This document shows, one piece after another, positions 1-8,017 of a DNA stretch of 64,000 nt. The stretch covers positions 1 through 64,000 of the forward strand of contig CANSRZ010000007.1 of the NCBI GenBank assembly GCA_947649575.1, written 5' to 3'. Every line of letters begins with the position of its first letter. Position 1 is the stretch's first letter. Both the position numbers and the translations under genes were made by a program. This DNA is from an uncultured Clostridia bacterium. Lineage in GTDB: Bacteria; Bacillota; Clostridia; Christensenellales; UBA1242. A model generated the notes under the pieces. That model made no database searches. It saw only the letters and a program-made list of their open reading frames with translations, and was not told where the DNA came from.

Positions 1-80
1 CCCCCCCCCACCCAAGACCACACCGTGCCATCCCCCGGCGGTCACACATTGACCGATATCACCTACCCCGCCAAGGAAAG
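1..80. other. GC-rich, poly-C contig edge of doubtful quality
   Basis: The first ~80 bases begin with nine C residues and are far richer in G and C than the rest of the window. They interrupt a recognisable RNase J-like reading frame. A low-quality or misassembled contig terminus explains this better than a biological feature. Confidence 0.55.
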
Positions 81-102
81 TGATTTTTACTTTATTATTC
101 AT
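1..102 (-). CDS. RNase J-like beta-CASP ribonuclease, N-terminal fragment at contig edge
   Basis: Reading leftwards from an ATG at 102, the frame gives MNNKVKITFLGGVGDIG, which matches the first strand and GGVGEIG-like motif of RNase J family metallo-beta-lactamase nucleases. An AAAGGAG site lies about 6 nt before the ATG and overlaps the end of the fic gene, so fic and this gene would be co-transcribed. After GDIG the protein stops resembling the family, where an Asn-Met and the metal-site region are expected. There the DNA becomes GC-rich and ends in a run of C, so the last ~50 bases are probably poor or chimeric contig-end sequence. The family call rests on only about 17 residues. Confidence 0.5.
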   Translation of the reverse strand, partial: MNNKVKITFLGGVGDIGQCVTAGGWHGVVLGGGG

Positions 103-112
103 TTTTTCTCCT

Positions 113-940
113 TTAAATTTCTTCGTAATAATATGAATAGTCTATACCTTTCATAAACATTTCTCGATTATTTGTCTCATCTGTCAAGGCATTTTTTAAC
201 AAAAATTTAATCTTGCTACTGTCTACAACACTTAAAATCATAGCTTCTAAATAATCCTTTTTGTTTATCAAGCTCCAATCAACACATTTATTTAAACTTT
301 TTTTCAACATTAAGTCAAGCCAAATTCTTGTACTTCGGCCATTGCCCTCGTTGAAAGGATGAGCAACATTCATCTCAATATATTTATTTAAAATATTGTC
401 AAAATTATCTTCTGGCATTGCATCTATATTTTTAAGAGTATCTTTCAAAAACAAAACGGGCGCGAAAGTAAAATCGCCTTTTGAAATATTTAAAGTGCGA
501 ATTTGCCCAGCAAAATCATAAAGCCCGCCGAACAAATATGCATGGATTTGCTGCAACCCTGCATAAGCTTTTTGTTTGCTTTTGCCGTCAATGCTTTCGT
601 CCGCTTTTGTAAACCACTCAATAAACTGAGATGAAATTTTAGCAGGAAATTCTGCTGCAAGTTCAACCACACCTTTCGAGTCTATGACGTCAGTCAAATA
701 TTTCTTCCCATCTGAAGCCATAAGTTTGAGTTGGTTAGTATCACTAACCAACTGACTGTTATTTTTCTTTAATTTCGTCTTTAAATATTTCCAATAATTT
801 TTGTTTTTATTGTAAGAAGTTTCATTTCTGATAGCAGAAATCACATCAAGCACACTGAAATACCAATTTGACTTTTCTTCATCCCAAACCGCCCTTACTG
901 GAACATCATTAAAGAACCTTATAGAAATTTTTTCTTTCAT
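113..940 (-). CDS. Fic family protein (class III-like) with N-terminal Bro-N-like domain
   Basis: 275 aa. Residues ~1-95 resemble the Bro-N/DNA-damage-inducible-D type N-terminal domain found in phage antirepressors and some fused toxins. Residues ~110-275 are a Fic AMP-transferase domain with the motif [12 protein letters not shown] at 194-205, containing the catalytic His and the phosphate-binding loop. The Fic part is close in layout to the small class III Fic proteins (NmFic type), with a C-terminal inhibitory helix. Here that helix reads SYYYEE at 269-274, so the inhibitory Ser and Glu are kept but the usual following Gly/Asn is Glu. The family transfers AMP to target proteins; the target here is unknown. 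A GAGG site precedes the ATG, 13 nt after a membrane-protein gene. No antitoxin gene is adjacent. Confidence 0.85.
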   Translation of the reverse strand: MKEKISIRFFNDVPVRAVWDEEKSNWYFSVLDVISAIRNETSYNKNKNYWKYLKTKLKKNNSQLVSDTNQLKLMASDGKKYLTDVIDSKGVVELAAEFPAKISSQFIEWFTKADESIDGKSKQKAYAGLQQIHAYLFGGLYDFAGQIRTLNISKGDFTFAPVLFLKDTLKNIDAMPEDNFDNILNKYIEMNVAHPFNEGNGRSTRIWLDLMLKKSLNKCVDWSLINKKDYLEAMILSVVDSSKIKFLLKNALTDETNNREMFMKGIDYSYYYEEI

Positions 941-953
941 TTAATCCTCAAAT

Positions 954-1880
954 TTACAACAAAAACTTTGCTTTTTTGATTGTGTCAACTTCTTCCAACT
1001 TTTTTGGCACTTTGATAGTATCCGCGTCAACATAAAAACGCATGCCTTGGCTTGAAAAAAATGCAATCATTTCAAAAATATCAAAAAGCGGACAAAGGCA
1101 AGGAACTAAAATAATCAAAGAGTAAAGCCCAAGCACCATAAACAAAATAACAGCAAGCACAAAGATTGCAAAAGCAGTTGAGAAAACTCTAAGCCCTCTT
1201 CTAAATATAACAATTTTGCCCTTTCTGAATGAAGAAAATACATTTTTATCAAAAACAATCATGGCAGGCGCCCAACCTGCAAGGCAAGTTTCTCTGAAAA
1301 CCAACAAGAGCGCAGGAATCAAAACAACCACAAATGGCAAAGCGTACATAAATGCAGTGGCTTCAATTCTGGTGATGCCATAAAGAGCAAGCAATAAAAC
1401 TGCATCAAATGGCAAAGCATAAAGAGTTTTTAAACATGCATAAGGTAAAGATTTGTTAAGTGTGCCAAGAAGAGTGCCTGTAAAAGATTTTTTTGCTGAC
1501 GCTGACATATAGCCATAGACCATTTCGCATATTGTATATTTGCCAATGTTTGACAAAATTGGCTTAACAATAAACAGCATAATCATAAGATAAATACAAG
1601 CGAATGGATTTGCCAAGAAAAGAATATTTACAAATATCAAAATTGCGTTTGCTATATTTGTAAGCGCTGTTGCAACATTCAAACCATAAAAAGTCCCTGA
1701 AACAAAATATTCGGCAAGATTATGAGCCTCCCACGCTTCAACAAGCGAAGAATAAAAAACTTGATAGAATGGTACAAGCAAAGCAAATATAATTCCCCAA
1801 CACAAAATTTGGTACAGCAAATATTTCCATACCTTGTCAAAACTTGCACAAAAAAGCCTAAACGAGTTTTTAAACATCAT
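954..1880 (-). CDS. Polytopic membrane protein of unknown function
   Basis: About 308 aa with six or more hydrophobic segments spread over the whole length and short basic loops, so an integral inner-membrane protein. No catalytic motif is recognised. The ORF track begins at a TTG (1895), but two adjacent ATG codons at 1880 and 1877 are more likely. Neither has a good ribosome binding site, so the exact start is uncertain. It lies between greA and fic on the same strand, with only 13 nt to fic, suggesting co-transcription. Its function is not recognised. Confidence 0.7.
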   Translation of the reverse strand: MMFKNSFRLFCASFDKVWKYLLYQILCWGIIFALLVPFYQVFYSSLVEAWEAHNLAEYFVSGTFYGLNVATALTNIANAILIFVNILFLANPFACIYLMIMLFIVKPILSNIGKYTICEMVYGYMSASAKKSFTGTLLGTLNKSLPYACLKTLYALPFDAVLLLALYGITRIEATAFMYALPFVVVLIPALLLVFRETCLAGWAPAMIVFDKNVFSSFRKGKIVIFRRGLRVFSTAFAIFVLAVILFMVLGLYSLIILVPCLCPLFDIFEMIAFFSSQGMRFYVDADTIKVPKKLEEVDTIKKAKFLL

Positions 1881-1975
1881 AATAAAATAATCCAATAAAA
1901 TTTTGTTAAAGAAAACTTTCTAATGTATTATAGCATGTTGCAAGCAAAAAAACAACTAAATTTAGACAAATACAA

Positions 1976-2004
1976 AAAAAAGATGTGCCTTAAAGACACT
2001 TTCT
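1976..2004 (-). terminator. Weak intrinsic terminator after greA
   Basis: On the minus strand a 5-bp stem (GTGTC/GGCAC, loop TTTAA) is followed by seven T residues just downstream of greA. The stem is short, so efficiency is uncertain. Confidence 0.4.
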
Positions 2005-2007
2005 TTT

Positions 2008-2478
2008 TTACATTTTTATATCAAGAATTTTATATCTGATTGCACCAGATTGCATATTAACAGTGACAGTTTCACCTTTTTTGTGTCCCAAAAGTGCAGA
2101 GCCAACTGGTGAAACGTTTGAAATAATTCCATTAAGTGGGTCGCTTTCTGTTGAGCCAAGAATTTTGTAAGTAACTTCTTCATCAAATTCTTCATCATAA
2201 AGTTTTACTGATGAGCCAATTGAAACAGAATCAATATTAACATCTTTTTTCTTGATAATTTCACAATTAAGCAAAATGTCTTCCATTTCGCTGATTTCGG
2301 CTTCAATCAAAGCTTGTTTGTCTTTTGCAGCTTCATATTCGCTATTTTCTGAAAGGTCGCCATATTCGCGAGCCATTCCAATTTCTTTAACGACTTCTGG
2401 TCTAAGAACTGTTTTATAATGATTTAACTTTTCCTCAAGTTGTTTTTTCCCTTCTGGTGTAAGATAATGTTTTTCCAT
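2008..2478 (-). CDS. greA: Transcription elongation factor GreA
   Basis: 156 aa, the usual GreA length. The N-terminal antiparallel coiled coil carries the acidic tip segment REYGDLSENSEY, with the Asp and Glu that enter the RNA polymerase secondary channel and stimulate cleavage of backtracked RNA. The C-terminal FKBP-like domain includes the SPVGSALLGHKKGETV motif typical of the family. The start is fixed by AAAAGGAG 6 nt upstream, and a TTGACT-17-TAAAAT promoter lies further up. The downstream genes on this strand are a membrane protein, fic and the RNase J-like start; a weak terminator may separate greA from them. Confidence 0.96.
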   Translation of the reverse strand: MEKHYLTPEGKKQLEEKLNHYKTVLRPEVVKEIGMAREYGDLSENSEYEAAKDKQALIEAEISEMEDILLNCEIIKKKDVNIDSVSIGSSVKLYDEEFDEEVTYKILGSTESDPLNGIISNVSPVGSALLGHKKGETVTVNMQSGAIRYKILDIKM

Positions 2479-2509
2479 TGCATTCTCCTTTTGAACGTGT
2501 TTACGTGAT

Positions 2510-2538
2510 ATTTTACAGCAAATTAAAAATTAAGTCAA
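2510..2538 (-). promoter_or_regulatory. Sigma-A promoter of greA
   Basis: TTGACT, 17-nt spacer, TAAAAT on the minus strand, about 30 nt upstream of the greA start codon. Confidence 0.6.
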
Positions 2539-2647
2539 TAAATTTTATGCTAATTTTATAAATATTTTTGATATTTTTAATCAAAATATATATAAAAAGT
2601 GGTCAAAAATTGCTTATTTAGCCATTTTTTCACTTATCGGAGGTATT

Positions 2648-3085
2648 ATGCTCACAATAATTTCTTTTATACTCACAATTTTAGGCTCTCTTAATTGGCT
2701 TTTAATCGGGCTTTTACAATATGATTTTGTCGCTGGCATTTTTGGCTATCAAGGCAGTATTTTTTCACGACTTATCTATATTATAATTGGCGCGTCTTGC
2801 ATTATGCTTGTTGTCAAACTTGTTAAAGGCAAAGGAACAATTGCTGTTTTTTCTAGACGCAACAAAAAAGATTTAGCCAAACATATAGAAAAGATGCAAG
2901 CAAAGCCAGCCAATGTTGAAAGCGCTCATGAAAGCATGCCAAAAGAGGAAATTTCAAGTTCTCATCACGCAGACGAGTTTGACGACGACTCTCATTTTGG
3001 GCATTATGAGCCATCTATGCCTGAGGAACGTGAACGCCCGCATGAAGAGCATGACGGACTTTTTGACGAACATTTCAACGGATAA
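2648..3085 (+). CDS. DUF378 family membrane protein with acidic/His-rich tail
   Basis: 145 aa. Residues 1-60 match the DUF378 (YuzA-like) family: two hydrophobic helices with the pattern LGSLNWLLIGL, followed by GASCIMLVVKL. The remaining ~75 residues are a hydrophilic tail rich in His, Asp and Glu (DEFDDDSHFGHYEPSMPEE), which is not part of the usual 60-80 aa family proteins and might bind metal, though this is only inferred from composition. The start is set by GGAGG before the ATG. The gene stands alone, divergent from greA. The function of DUF378 is unknown. Confidence 0.8.
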   Translation: MLTIISFILTILGSLNWLLIGLLQYDFVAGIFGYQGSIFSRLIYIIIGASCIMLVVKLVKGKGTIAVFSRRNKKDLAKHIEKMQAKPANVESAHESMPKEEISSSHHADEFDDDSHFGHYEPSMPEERERPHEEHDGLFDEHFNG

Positions 3086-3168
3086 AGACTTATAATTTTG
3101 CCTTAATAATTATTACTCTGCAAGATTAATATATGTGCAAAAATTTTTATAATGATAAAGGGGCAAGA

Positions 3169-3756
3169 ATGCAAAAAAAATTAGCTTTTTATGTGATAAT
3201 ATCTTTGCTAGCGTGTGGATTTTTCCTCACGCTTTTGCCATATCCCACCTTTTATGTTGGGCATTATAATCTAAGCAACAATGATATTGCAAGAATACAT
3301 AACAAAAAAGAAGAGGAAAATTATGAAATACTTGAAAACGCTGATAGCATAGCCTTTTGCAAACTAGACTGGAATGATTGCGTAAATGCGCTGATGCCAT
3401 ACGATAAGCCTTTAAACATCATTGATGTTAAAAGCGGAACTCAGTTTCAGATTTGCAGAGTTGGCGGAAGTTTGCATGCTGATATTATTCCTGCAAGCGA
3501 AGAAGATAGCACAAAAATCGATAATATTTTTGGAGTTGACCAAGAAAATGAAAAACGCGCTATGATTATTGAAATTCAGCCTAATATTTGGTCGGCATCA
3601 AGCATGTGTGGCAAAGCGCATATTCATCAAGACAATTCGTCAAGTCATTATTGTTTGCACTTTGTTGGCTCAAAAGCGCACACAACAAAACTTTCTGATG
3701 TTTCACATCAGAAAGCTATCGCCTACGCTTTTAAACATGGCAAAAAATATTTATAA
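3169..3756 (+). CDS. Putative secreted or membrane-anchored protein of unknown function
   Basis: 195 aa from the ATG at 3169, preceded by AAAGGGG; the ORF-track start at 3133 has no ribosome binding site. A basic N-terminus plus a hydrophobic stretch (LAFYVIISLLACGFFLTLL) forms a signal peptide or anchor. The C-terminal ~110 residues resemble a conserved extracellular module seen in clostridial secreted proteins, recognised from the patterns RVGGSLHADI, HYCLHFVGSKAHTT and a closing DVSHQ segment. The function of this module is not known to me; a cell-wall or spore-associated role is only a guess. It converges on rlmH. Confidence 0.6.
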   Translation: MQKKLAFYVIISLLACGFFLTLLPYPTFYVGHYNLSNNDIARIHNKKEEENYEILENADSIAFCKLDWNDCVNALMPYDKPLNIIDVKSGTQFQICRVGGSLHADIIPASEEDSTKIDNIFGVDQENEKRAMIIEIQPNIWSASSMCGKAHIHQDNSSSHYCLHFVGSKAHTTKLSDVSHQKAIAYAFKHGKKYL

Positions 3757-3759
3757 AAT

Positions 3760-4218
3760 TTATTTATGATATGACGCGCCAGCGTTTATCATAAATGCAC
3801 GATAAAGCTGTTCTAAAAGCATCACCCTTGCCAAATTGTGAGGGAATGTTGCTTTGCCAAAGGACAGCTTATTTTTTATAGAATTTTTAACTTTGTCGCT
3901 AACTCCACAAGAAGAGCCAATCACAAAAGTAAGTTCACTTGACACAAGTTCAACTTTTTGAATTTCTTTTGCAAACTCTTCACTTGTCAACTGCTTGCCC
4001 TCAATCGCCATAAGATAGCTTATTCCTGAAAGGTGCTTTAAAATATCTTCACCCTCTCGTTCAAGAGTTTTTTCAGTAGAACTTAGATTGTTTTGCTCTG
4101 CAATTTCAATAATGTTCAACTTGCAAAATCTAGACAAGCGCTTTTGATATTCCAAACAAGCCTCTTTCCAAAACTTTTCTTTAAGGTTGCCAACGCAGAC
4201 CACATTGATTGTTATCAT
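3760..4218 (-). CDS. rlmH: 23S rRNA (pseudouridine-1915-N3)-methyltransferase RlmH
   Basis: 152 aa from the ATG at 4218; the ORF-track start at 4296 adds 26 non-homologous residues. This is a SPOUT-class methyltransferase that methylates pseudouridine 1915 in helix 69 of 23S rRNA. Family marks are the N-terminal INVVCVGNLKEKFWKEA, the knot region FVIGSSCGVSD and the C-terminal FPHNLARVMLLEQLYRAF and SYHK end. Its ATG overlaps the TGA of the upstream CPBP protease (ATGA), implying translational coupling, and a GGGGG site lies just before it. Confidence 0.95.
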   Translation of the reverse strand: MITINVVCVGNLKEKFWKEACLEYQKRLSRFCKLNIIEIAEQNNLSSTEKTLEREGEDILKHLSGISYLMAIEGKQLTSEEFAKEIQKVELVSSELTFVIGSSCGVSDKVKNSIKNKLSFGKATFPHNLARVMLLEQLYRAFMINAGASYHK

Positions 4219-5384
4219 AAAAGCCCCCAAACAAGTGTAAACACCGTTACTCCAATGCCAATAACAAAACTTAAAGTCATAGTTGCAATTGTCCAAAAAT
4301 CTGGCTTATAAGATTGATAGTCTTTCATAATATCCATGTCAATTTTGCTCATATAGCCAAGTTTAACGTTTTTTTCAAGAAACAATTCTTCTACATCAAC
4401 AATGATTTCTCTCGGCATTTGATTATCTTGCCCAAGCACATCATTTTTGCTTCTGCCAACAGTATCAAGATAATCTTGCTTAACAATCCCCTTGTATATT
4501 TCTTCTTGAATGTCTTTAATTCTGTCGTTGCCGCTATCTTGAATAAGTTTTTTTGTAAGTTGCCAAAGCCCGAAGCCAAGCAAGCATAACAAGAGAAAGT
4601 TAAACATCAGCCCAGTGACGGGATTTGCCTCCACATTTGTAACTTTATCCAAAAACTTAGTCAGCCAAAGCCCGTTAACTGCCGAGAATGTCACAAGTGT
4701 GCTGAGCGCATTGTTCATAAAATGAATAATAATTGCTGGAAAAATGCTGTCACAATGGATTGTTAAATATCCAAGATAAAGCCCGATTATTGTGGCATAG
4801 AAAAACTGTTGAATATTCATATGCAAAAGACCAAACAAAAGCGCTGAGATAACAATGGACTTTGTTGCGCCCATGCCAAGAGAGCCTTTTAATAATAGAC
4901 CTCTGTGAGTTGTTTCTTCGCAAATTGCTGGCAAAAGTGCTGTAAAAATTATGTTTAGAATAAGTAGCCACCAAGGATAACTTTCATACACAACAGTTGC
5001 ACTTCTAAAACCAATTGCTTCAAGAATGGCTGCAAAGAAAGATGCAATATATGAGTTCAAGAAGAAAACGATAAAGCCAAGAATAACCGCATAAACAATT
5101 GTTCTTGAACTGGTTTTTTTATAGCCCCAATAGCTAAGTGTATCAACAGGTTTGTTTTTCATAAGCCCAGAAAACATAAACAAGCAAACTGTGAACATCA
5201 ATATAATCTGAATAAAAATAGTGCTGACAATGCTTCTGACAACGCCTGGTATAAAGTTCAAAAGACCGAAAGACGACAACAATCTTATGCCCAAAAATAA
5301 AAGTACAATCACAAAATAAGTCACATAAGTGGCTCTTGAAAGCTTATTTCTGATAGGAAGATTTCTTATAAAATTTTTTCTCAT
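4215..5384 (-). CDS. CPBP family intramembrane metalloprotease (copy 1)
   Basis: 389 aa, strongly hydrophobic with about eight membrane segments. It contains the three CPBP (CAAX protease/Abi, PF02517) motifs: EETTHRG near residues 156-162, FGLLHMN with His ~188, and HFMNNA. These supply the glutamates, histidines and Asn of the membrane-embedded glutamic-type active site. A hydrophilic C-terminal extension of about 100 residues plus one extra membrane helix follows the protease core. The family processes prenylated or other membrane substrates and in Gram-positives often has bacteriocin- or signalling-related roles; the substrate here is unknown. It forms an operon with the paralogue upstream and with rlmH downstream (4-nt overlap). 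Confidence 0.88.
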   Translation of the reverse strand: MRKNFIRNLPIRNKLSRATYVTYFVIVLLFLGIRLLSSFGLLNFIPGVVRSIVSTIFIQIILMFTVCLFMFSGLMKNKPVDTLSYWGYKKTSSRTIVYAVILGFIVFFLNSYIASFFAAILEAIGFRSATVVYESYPWWLLILNIIFTALLPAICEETTHRGLLLKGSLGMGATKSIVISALLFGLLHMNIQQFFYATIIGLYLGYLTIHCDSIFPAIIIHFMNNALSTLVTFSAVNGLWLTKFLDKVTNVEANPVTGLMFNFLLLCLLGFGLWQLTKKLIQDSGNDRIKDIQEEIYKGIVKQDYLDTVGRSKNDVLGQDNQMPREIIVDVEELFLEKNVKLGYMSKIDMDIMKDYQSYKPDFWTIATMTLSFVIGIGVTVFTLVWGLL

Positions 5385-5423
5385 AGAATTATTGTATTAG
5401 TTCCTTTCTTAAAAAATATCTTT

Positions 5424-6407
5424 TTAGCCAAGATATTTTGTTATAATGCTAACAATCAACAATATAACGCCAATAACAATGCCGACAATAACAAAAATTG
5501 AATAATGCTTAATTCTATCTTTTTCAATTTCATTTTGATTCTTTCTTTTAAAATAAAATTTATCTAACAAGAAAATAATCACGCCCGTCAAAATCAAAAG
5601 CCCGATTGCAAGAAGATAGAACCACCAAACATTAACAAAATTTAATATATTAACATCGCAATATGCCAATATCACAACAAGTGCATTGTTGATAAAATGC
5701 ACAATTGCAGAACCCCAGATGCTGCCCGTTCTTAAACAAATCCAACCCAAAATTGCACCCATTATAAATGGATATACAAGTTGCTCTAAACTGCCATGCA
5801 TAAGAGCAAACATCAACGCCGATAAAAGAATGGCTGTTACATCAGAAAAGTTTTTTCTTAAACCTTGCAAAACAACCCCTCTGAATATCAACTCCTCACA
5901 GATTGCTGGCAAAACAGCGACAAGCAAAATAGCAAGCAAACACCAGCCAAAATTATCAAGTGGCAATGGCAAAGATGATAACTCATAATGCAAAATATTT
6001 TGCAAAAATGCGTCATGCATGCCCATAAATCCTGTCAGCCCAAACAGCAAAACAGCGCCTAACAATATGCAAATAAGCCCATCTTGCCATCTAAATTTGT
6101 TCTTTATAGTGCTAGCCGAATATGAAACCCCTGCAATCTTGTTATACACAAAAAAGATAATAACAAAACTGATTGGAGCAATCAAAGACGATGCAATCGC
6201 AATGCCTGAACTGTTTGTTATTTTATCTAAAAGAGCACTATCCCCTCTTGCCGATATAGAAATCAACATAGACACACAAAAGGCTAATATAAGAGGCAAA
6301 AGCATAGCAAAAATAAATACTTTTCCGCTATCGTCATTTGTGTAAAAGTTTCTTTTGTCGAATTTTTGTAAATTTTTGTCGTTTTTCTCAATTTTTGATG
6401 TATTCAT
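5424..6407 (-). CDS. CPBP family intramembrane metalloprotease (copy 2), probable leaderless start
   Basis: 327 aa from the ATG at 6407. It carries the CPBP motifs EELIFRG, a FxxxH-type ALMHGSLEQ, and HFINNA in a membrane-embedded core with about eight helices. It is a paralogue of the next gene downstream, 39 nt away, but lacks that gene's long C-terminal extension. The ORF-track start at 6635 would run through the tadA gene, so it is rejected. The chosen ATG has no ribosome binding site; instead TTGTGT-17-TATAAT sits with its -10 exactly 6 nt before the ATG, so the mRNA is probably leaderless. Substrate unknown. Confidence 0.85.
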   Translation of the reverse strand: MNTSKIEKNDKNLQKFDKRNFYTNDDSGKVFIFAMLLPLILAFCVSMLISISARGDSALLDKITNSSGIAIASSLIAPISFVIIFFVYNKIAGVSYSASTIKNKFRWQDGLICILLGAVLLFGLTGFMGMHDAFLQNILHYELSSLPLPLDNFGWCLLAILLVAVLPAICEELIFRGVVLQGLRKNFSDVTAILLSALMFALMHGSLEQLVYPFIMGAILGWICLRTGSIWGSAIVHFINNALVVILAYCDVNILNFVNVWWFYLLAIGLLILTGVIIFLLDKFYFKRKNQNEIEKDRIKHYSIFVIVGIVIGVILLIVSIITKYLG

Positions 6408-6413
6408 GGGTCT

Positions 6414-6442
6414 ATTATACAATATTACAACAAAAAACACAA
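6414..6442 (-). promoter_or_regulatory. Promoter giving a leaderless transcript of CPBP copy 2
   Basis: TTGTGT, 17-nt spacer, TATAAT, then AGACCC and the ATG, so transcription would start at about the first base of the start codon. It is back to back with the tadA promoter. Confidence 0.7.
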
Positions 6443-6450
6443 GAAAAGAC

Positions 6451-6479
6451 TTTACTTTTTTAAAATAAAATGCAATACT
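6451..6479 (+). promoter_or_regulatory. Probable tadA promoter, also leaderless in layout
   Basis: TTTACT, 17-nt spacer with TGC before the -10, AATACT, then 6 nt to the ATG of tadA. The -10 matches consensus at four of six bases. No ribosome binding site is present. Confidence 0.5.
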
Positions 6480-6485
6480 TGAAAT

Positions 6486-6926
6486 ATGAATAAGTTTATG
6501 GATGAAGCTTTGCTTTTTGCAAACAAAGCATATAACAAACAAGAAGTGCCAATCGGCGCAGTTATTGTAAAAGACAACAAAATTATTGCAAAGGCGTTTA
6601 ACTGTCGCGAGCGCAAGCAAAATGCGCTTTATCACGCAGAAATTTTGGCGATAAACAAGGCATGCAAAAAGCTTAAATCTTGGCGACTAGACAACTGCGA
6701 ATTGTATGTGACATTAGAGCCCTGCCCTATGTGCGCGGGGGCTATTGCCAACGCACGACTCAAAAAAGTTTACATAGGCGCACATGAAAAAACAAGCGAG
6801 GATAATTTATGCGAGGCAATTTTGACAAGCCCACGATTAAATCACAAAGTTGAATTTGAGTTTTTATCTGAATATGAAGCCCCTTGCAAAAAACTTTTAA
6901 CCGACTTCTTTAAATCAAAAAGATAA
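6486..6926 (+). CDS. tadA: tRNA-specific adenosine deaminase TadA
   Basis: 146 aa. Zinc-dependent deaminase that converts A34 to inosine in tRNA-Arg(ACG). The zinc site is clear: His50-Ala-Glu52 (YHAEILAI) and PCPMCAGA with Cys80 and Cys83. An N-terminal VPIGAVIVKD strand matches TadA rather than free cytidine deaminases. The ATG at 6486 has no ribosome binding site, and a -10-like AATACT lies 6 nt upstream; a second Met at residue 5 is an alternative start. The gene is divergent from the CPBP operon and is followed by a modular repeat element. Confidence 0.93.
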   Translation: MNKFMDEALLFANKAYNKQEVPIGAVIVKDNKIIAKAFNCRERKQNALYHAEILAINKACKKLKSWRLDNCELYVTLEPCPMCAGAIANARLKKVYIGAHEKTSEDNLCEAILTSPRLNHKVEFEFLSEYEAPCKKLLTDFFKSKR

Positions 6927-6932
6927 TATTGT

Positions 6933-7383
6933 CATACTTTTCTTTTAAAGAAAAGTATGCAAAAGAAATATATTTTGCGCTGCTCAATTATTTCATTATT
7001 TTCGCAGCGCAAAAAAGATTTACTTTCTCCTCTTTCAAAAATAAACAGTGCTAACTTGCCACATAAAATCAGTTTATCATCGAATGTTTGACCTATAACT
7101 AATATAACAAAAATCCTTCAGCAACCGTCAATATGACAATTTCGCAAGAGGGCTTTCTCCGTGCCGTGTTGCTCTATTCAAAATGACTTCTTGGCAATCA
7201 ATCAAAAAATAATTAAAGTCAAAATAAGCCTTTCAAAGATTTGTATAAATCAAGAAAGGCTTGTTATAAACTTTTAATCCTTCAAAAATGTCAAGCAAAA
7301 TTTCATTTGCGAGGTGAAGATAAATTTTATCGAACCTCGCAAATTAATTTTCTTTTGCTTACTTTTCTTGCAAGAAAAGTAAG
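6933..7383. repeat. Modular palindromic element, copy R1 (long form)
   Basis: This fills the 460-bp gap between tadA and the SHOCT protein. It is bounded by terminal palindromes CATACTTTTC/GAAAAGTATG (6933-6959) and CTTACTTTTCTT/AAGAAAAGTAAG (7358-7383). Each is flanked on its inner side by GCAAAAGAAA or its complement, so the ends form a terminal inverted repeat. Inside are three further stem-loops: TTTTGCGCTGC/GCAGCGCAAAA, AAGCCTTTC/GAAAGGCTT and ATTTGCGAGGT/ACCTCGCAAAT, plus about 150 bp with no structure I recognise. No ORF is credible here. Confidence 0.75.
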
Positions 7384-7390
7384 ACAATAA

Positions 7391-7903
7391 TCACAACAAC
7401 TTAAAAAGTTGCTCGTTAAATTCTTCGTCAGTGATTTTCCCCTCTGCTTTAAGCCTGCGAAGTTCTTCAATCTTGCGGGCTTTTTCTTTCTCAGAAAAAG
7501 TTCTGCCATCGTTTTCAACCTCTTCCTTAGGCGAAAAATACACATCGTCATGAGGTTTAACCCAAACAATATCAGGGATAAACAATGTAATCAATAAAAG
7601 CACTGATGGCACAGAAAAAGTATTCAAAATCACAATCATGAAAAACGCACTCATAAAATACATGTTTCTTCCTCGGAAATGCCTACCCTTGCCAGCAATA
7701 GAATAAATCAACAATCCCGTTGCGACAAGATAAGCAATGATACCTAAAATTTCATAAATTCCGAAAAATATAGCGGTGGAAGTAATTGCTCCCGCCTTGA
7801 TTGCAGAAATAAAATATTCAATTAACATATAAACATTAAAAGCAATCGAGCAAATGCTAAGCACAATTGCAGCGATAATCAATGCATATTTTGTCTTGTT
7901 CAT
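7391..7903 (-). CDS. Four-helix membrane protein with C-terminal SHOCT domain
   Basis: 170 aa. Four hydrophobic segments occupy residues ~5-115. The last ~30 residues (EKARKIEELRRLKAEGKITDEEFNEQLFKLL) form a SHOCT (short C-terminal) domain, an amphipathic module of unclear role often found at the end of membrane or oligomeric proteins. The start is fixed by AGGAGAAAATT before the ATG. The stop codon lies only 8 bp from the edge of repeat element R1. It is transcribed divergently from the SDR gene. Function unknown. Confidence 0.8.
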   Translation of the reverse strand: MNKTKYALIIAAIVLSICSIAFNVYMLIEYFISAIKAGAITSTAIFFGIYEILGIIAYLVATGLLIYSIAGKGRHFRGRNMYFMSAFFMIVILNTFSVPSVLLLITLFIPDIVWVKPHDDVYFSPKEEVENDGRTFSEKEKARKIEELRRLKAEGKITDEEFNEQLFKLL

Positions 7904-7956
7904 AATTTTCTCCTAACTTAAATATACTCTTAAAGAAAATATTTGTCAAATTTGTT

Positions 7957-7984
7957 TTGAAGAAATTGCAAATTTAAGTATACT
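7957..7984 (+). promoter_or_regulatory. Promoter of the SDR gene
   Basis: TTGAAG, 16-nt spacer, TATACT, about 30 nt before the ATG. Confidence 0.5.
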
Positions 7985-8017
7985 TATTTTGTAATATTTT
8001 GTTTTTTAGGAGAATTT

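Noticed and set aside
113-1880. Fic plus adjacent membrane gene as a toxin-antitoxin pair
   Set aside because: The neighbour is a 308-aa polytopic membrane protein unlike known Fic antitoxins, and the Fic has its own inhibitory helix.
4219-4296. N-terminal extension of RlmH in the ORF track
   Set aside because: It overlaps the CPBP coding region and has no homology; the ATGA overlap with GGGGG site fixes the start at 4218.
6933-7383. CRISPR-like array in the tadA gap
   Set aside because: Palindromes are of different types and irregularly spaced, with no repeated spacer units or cas genes.
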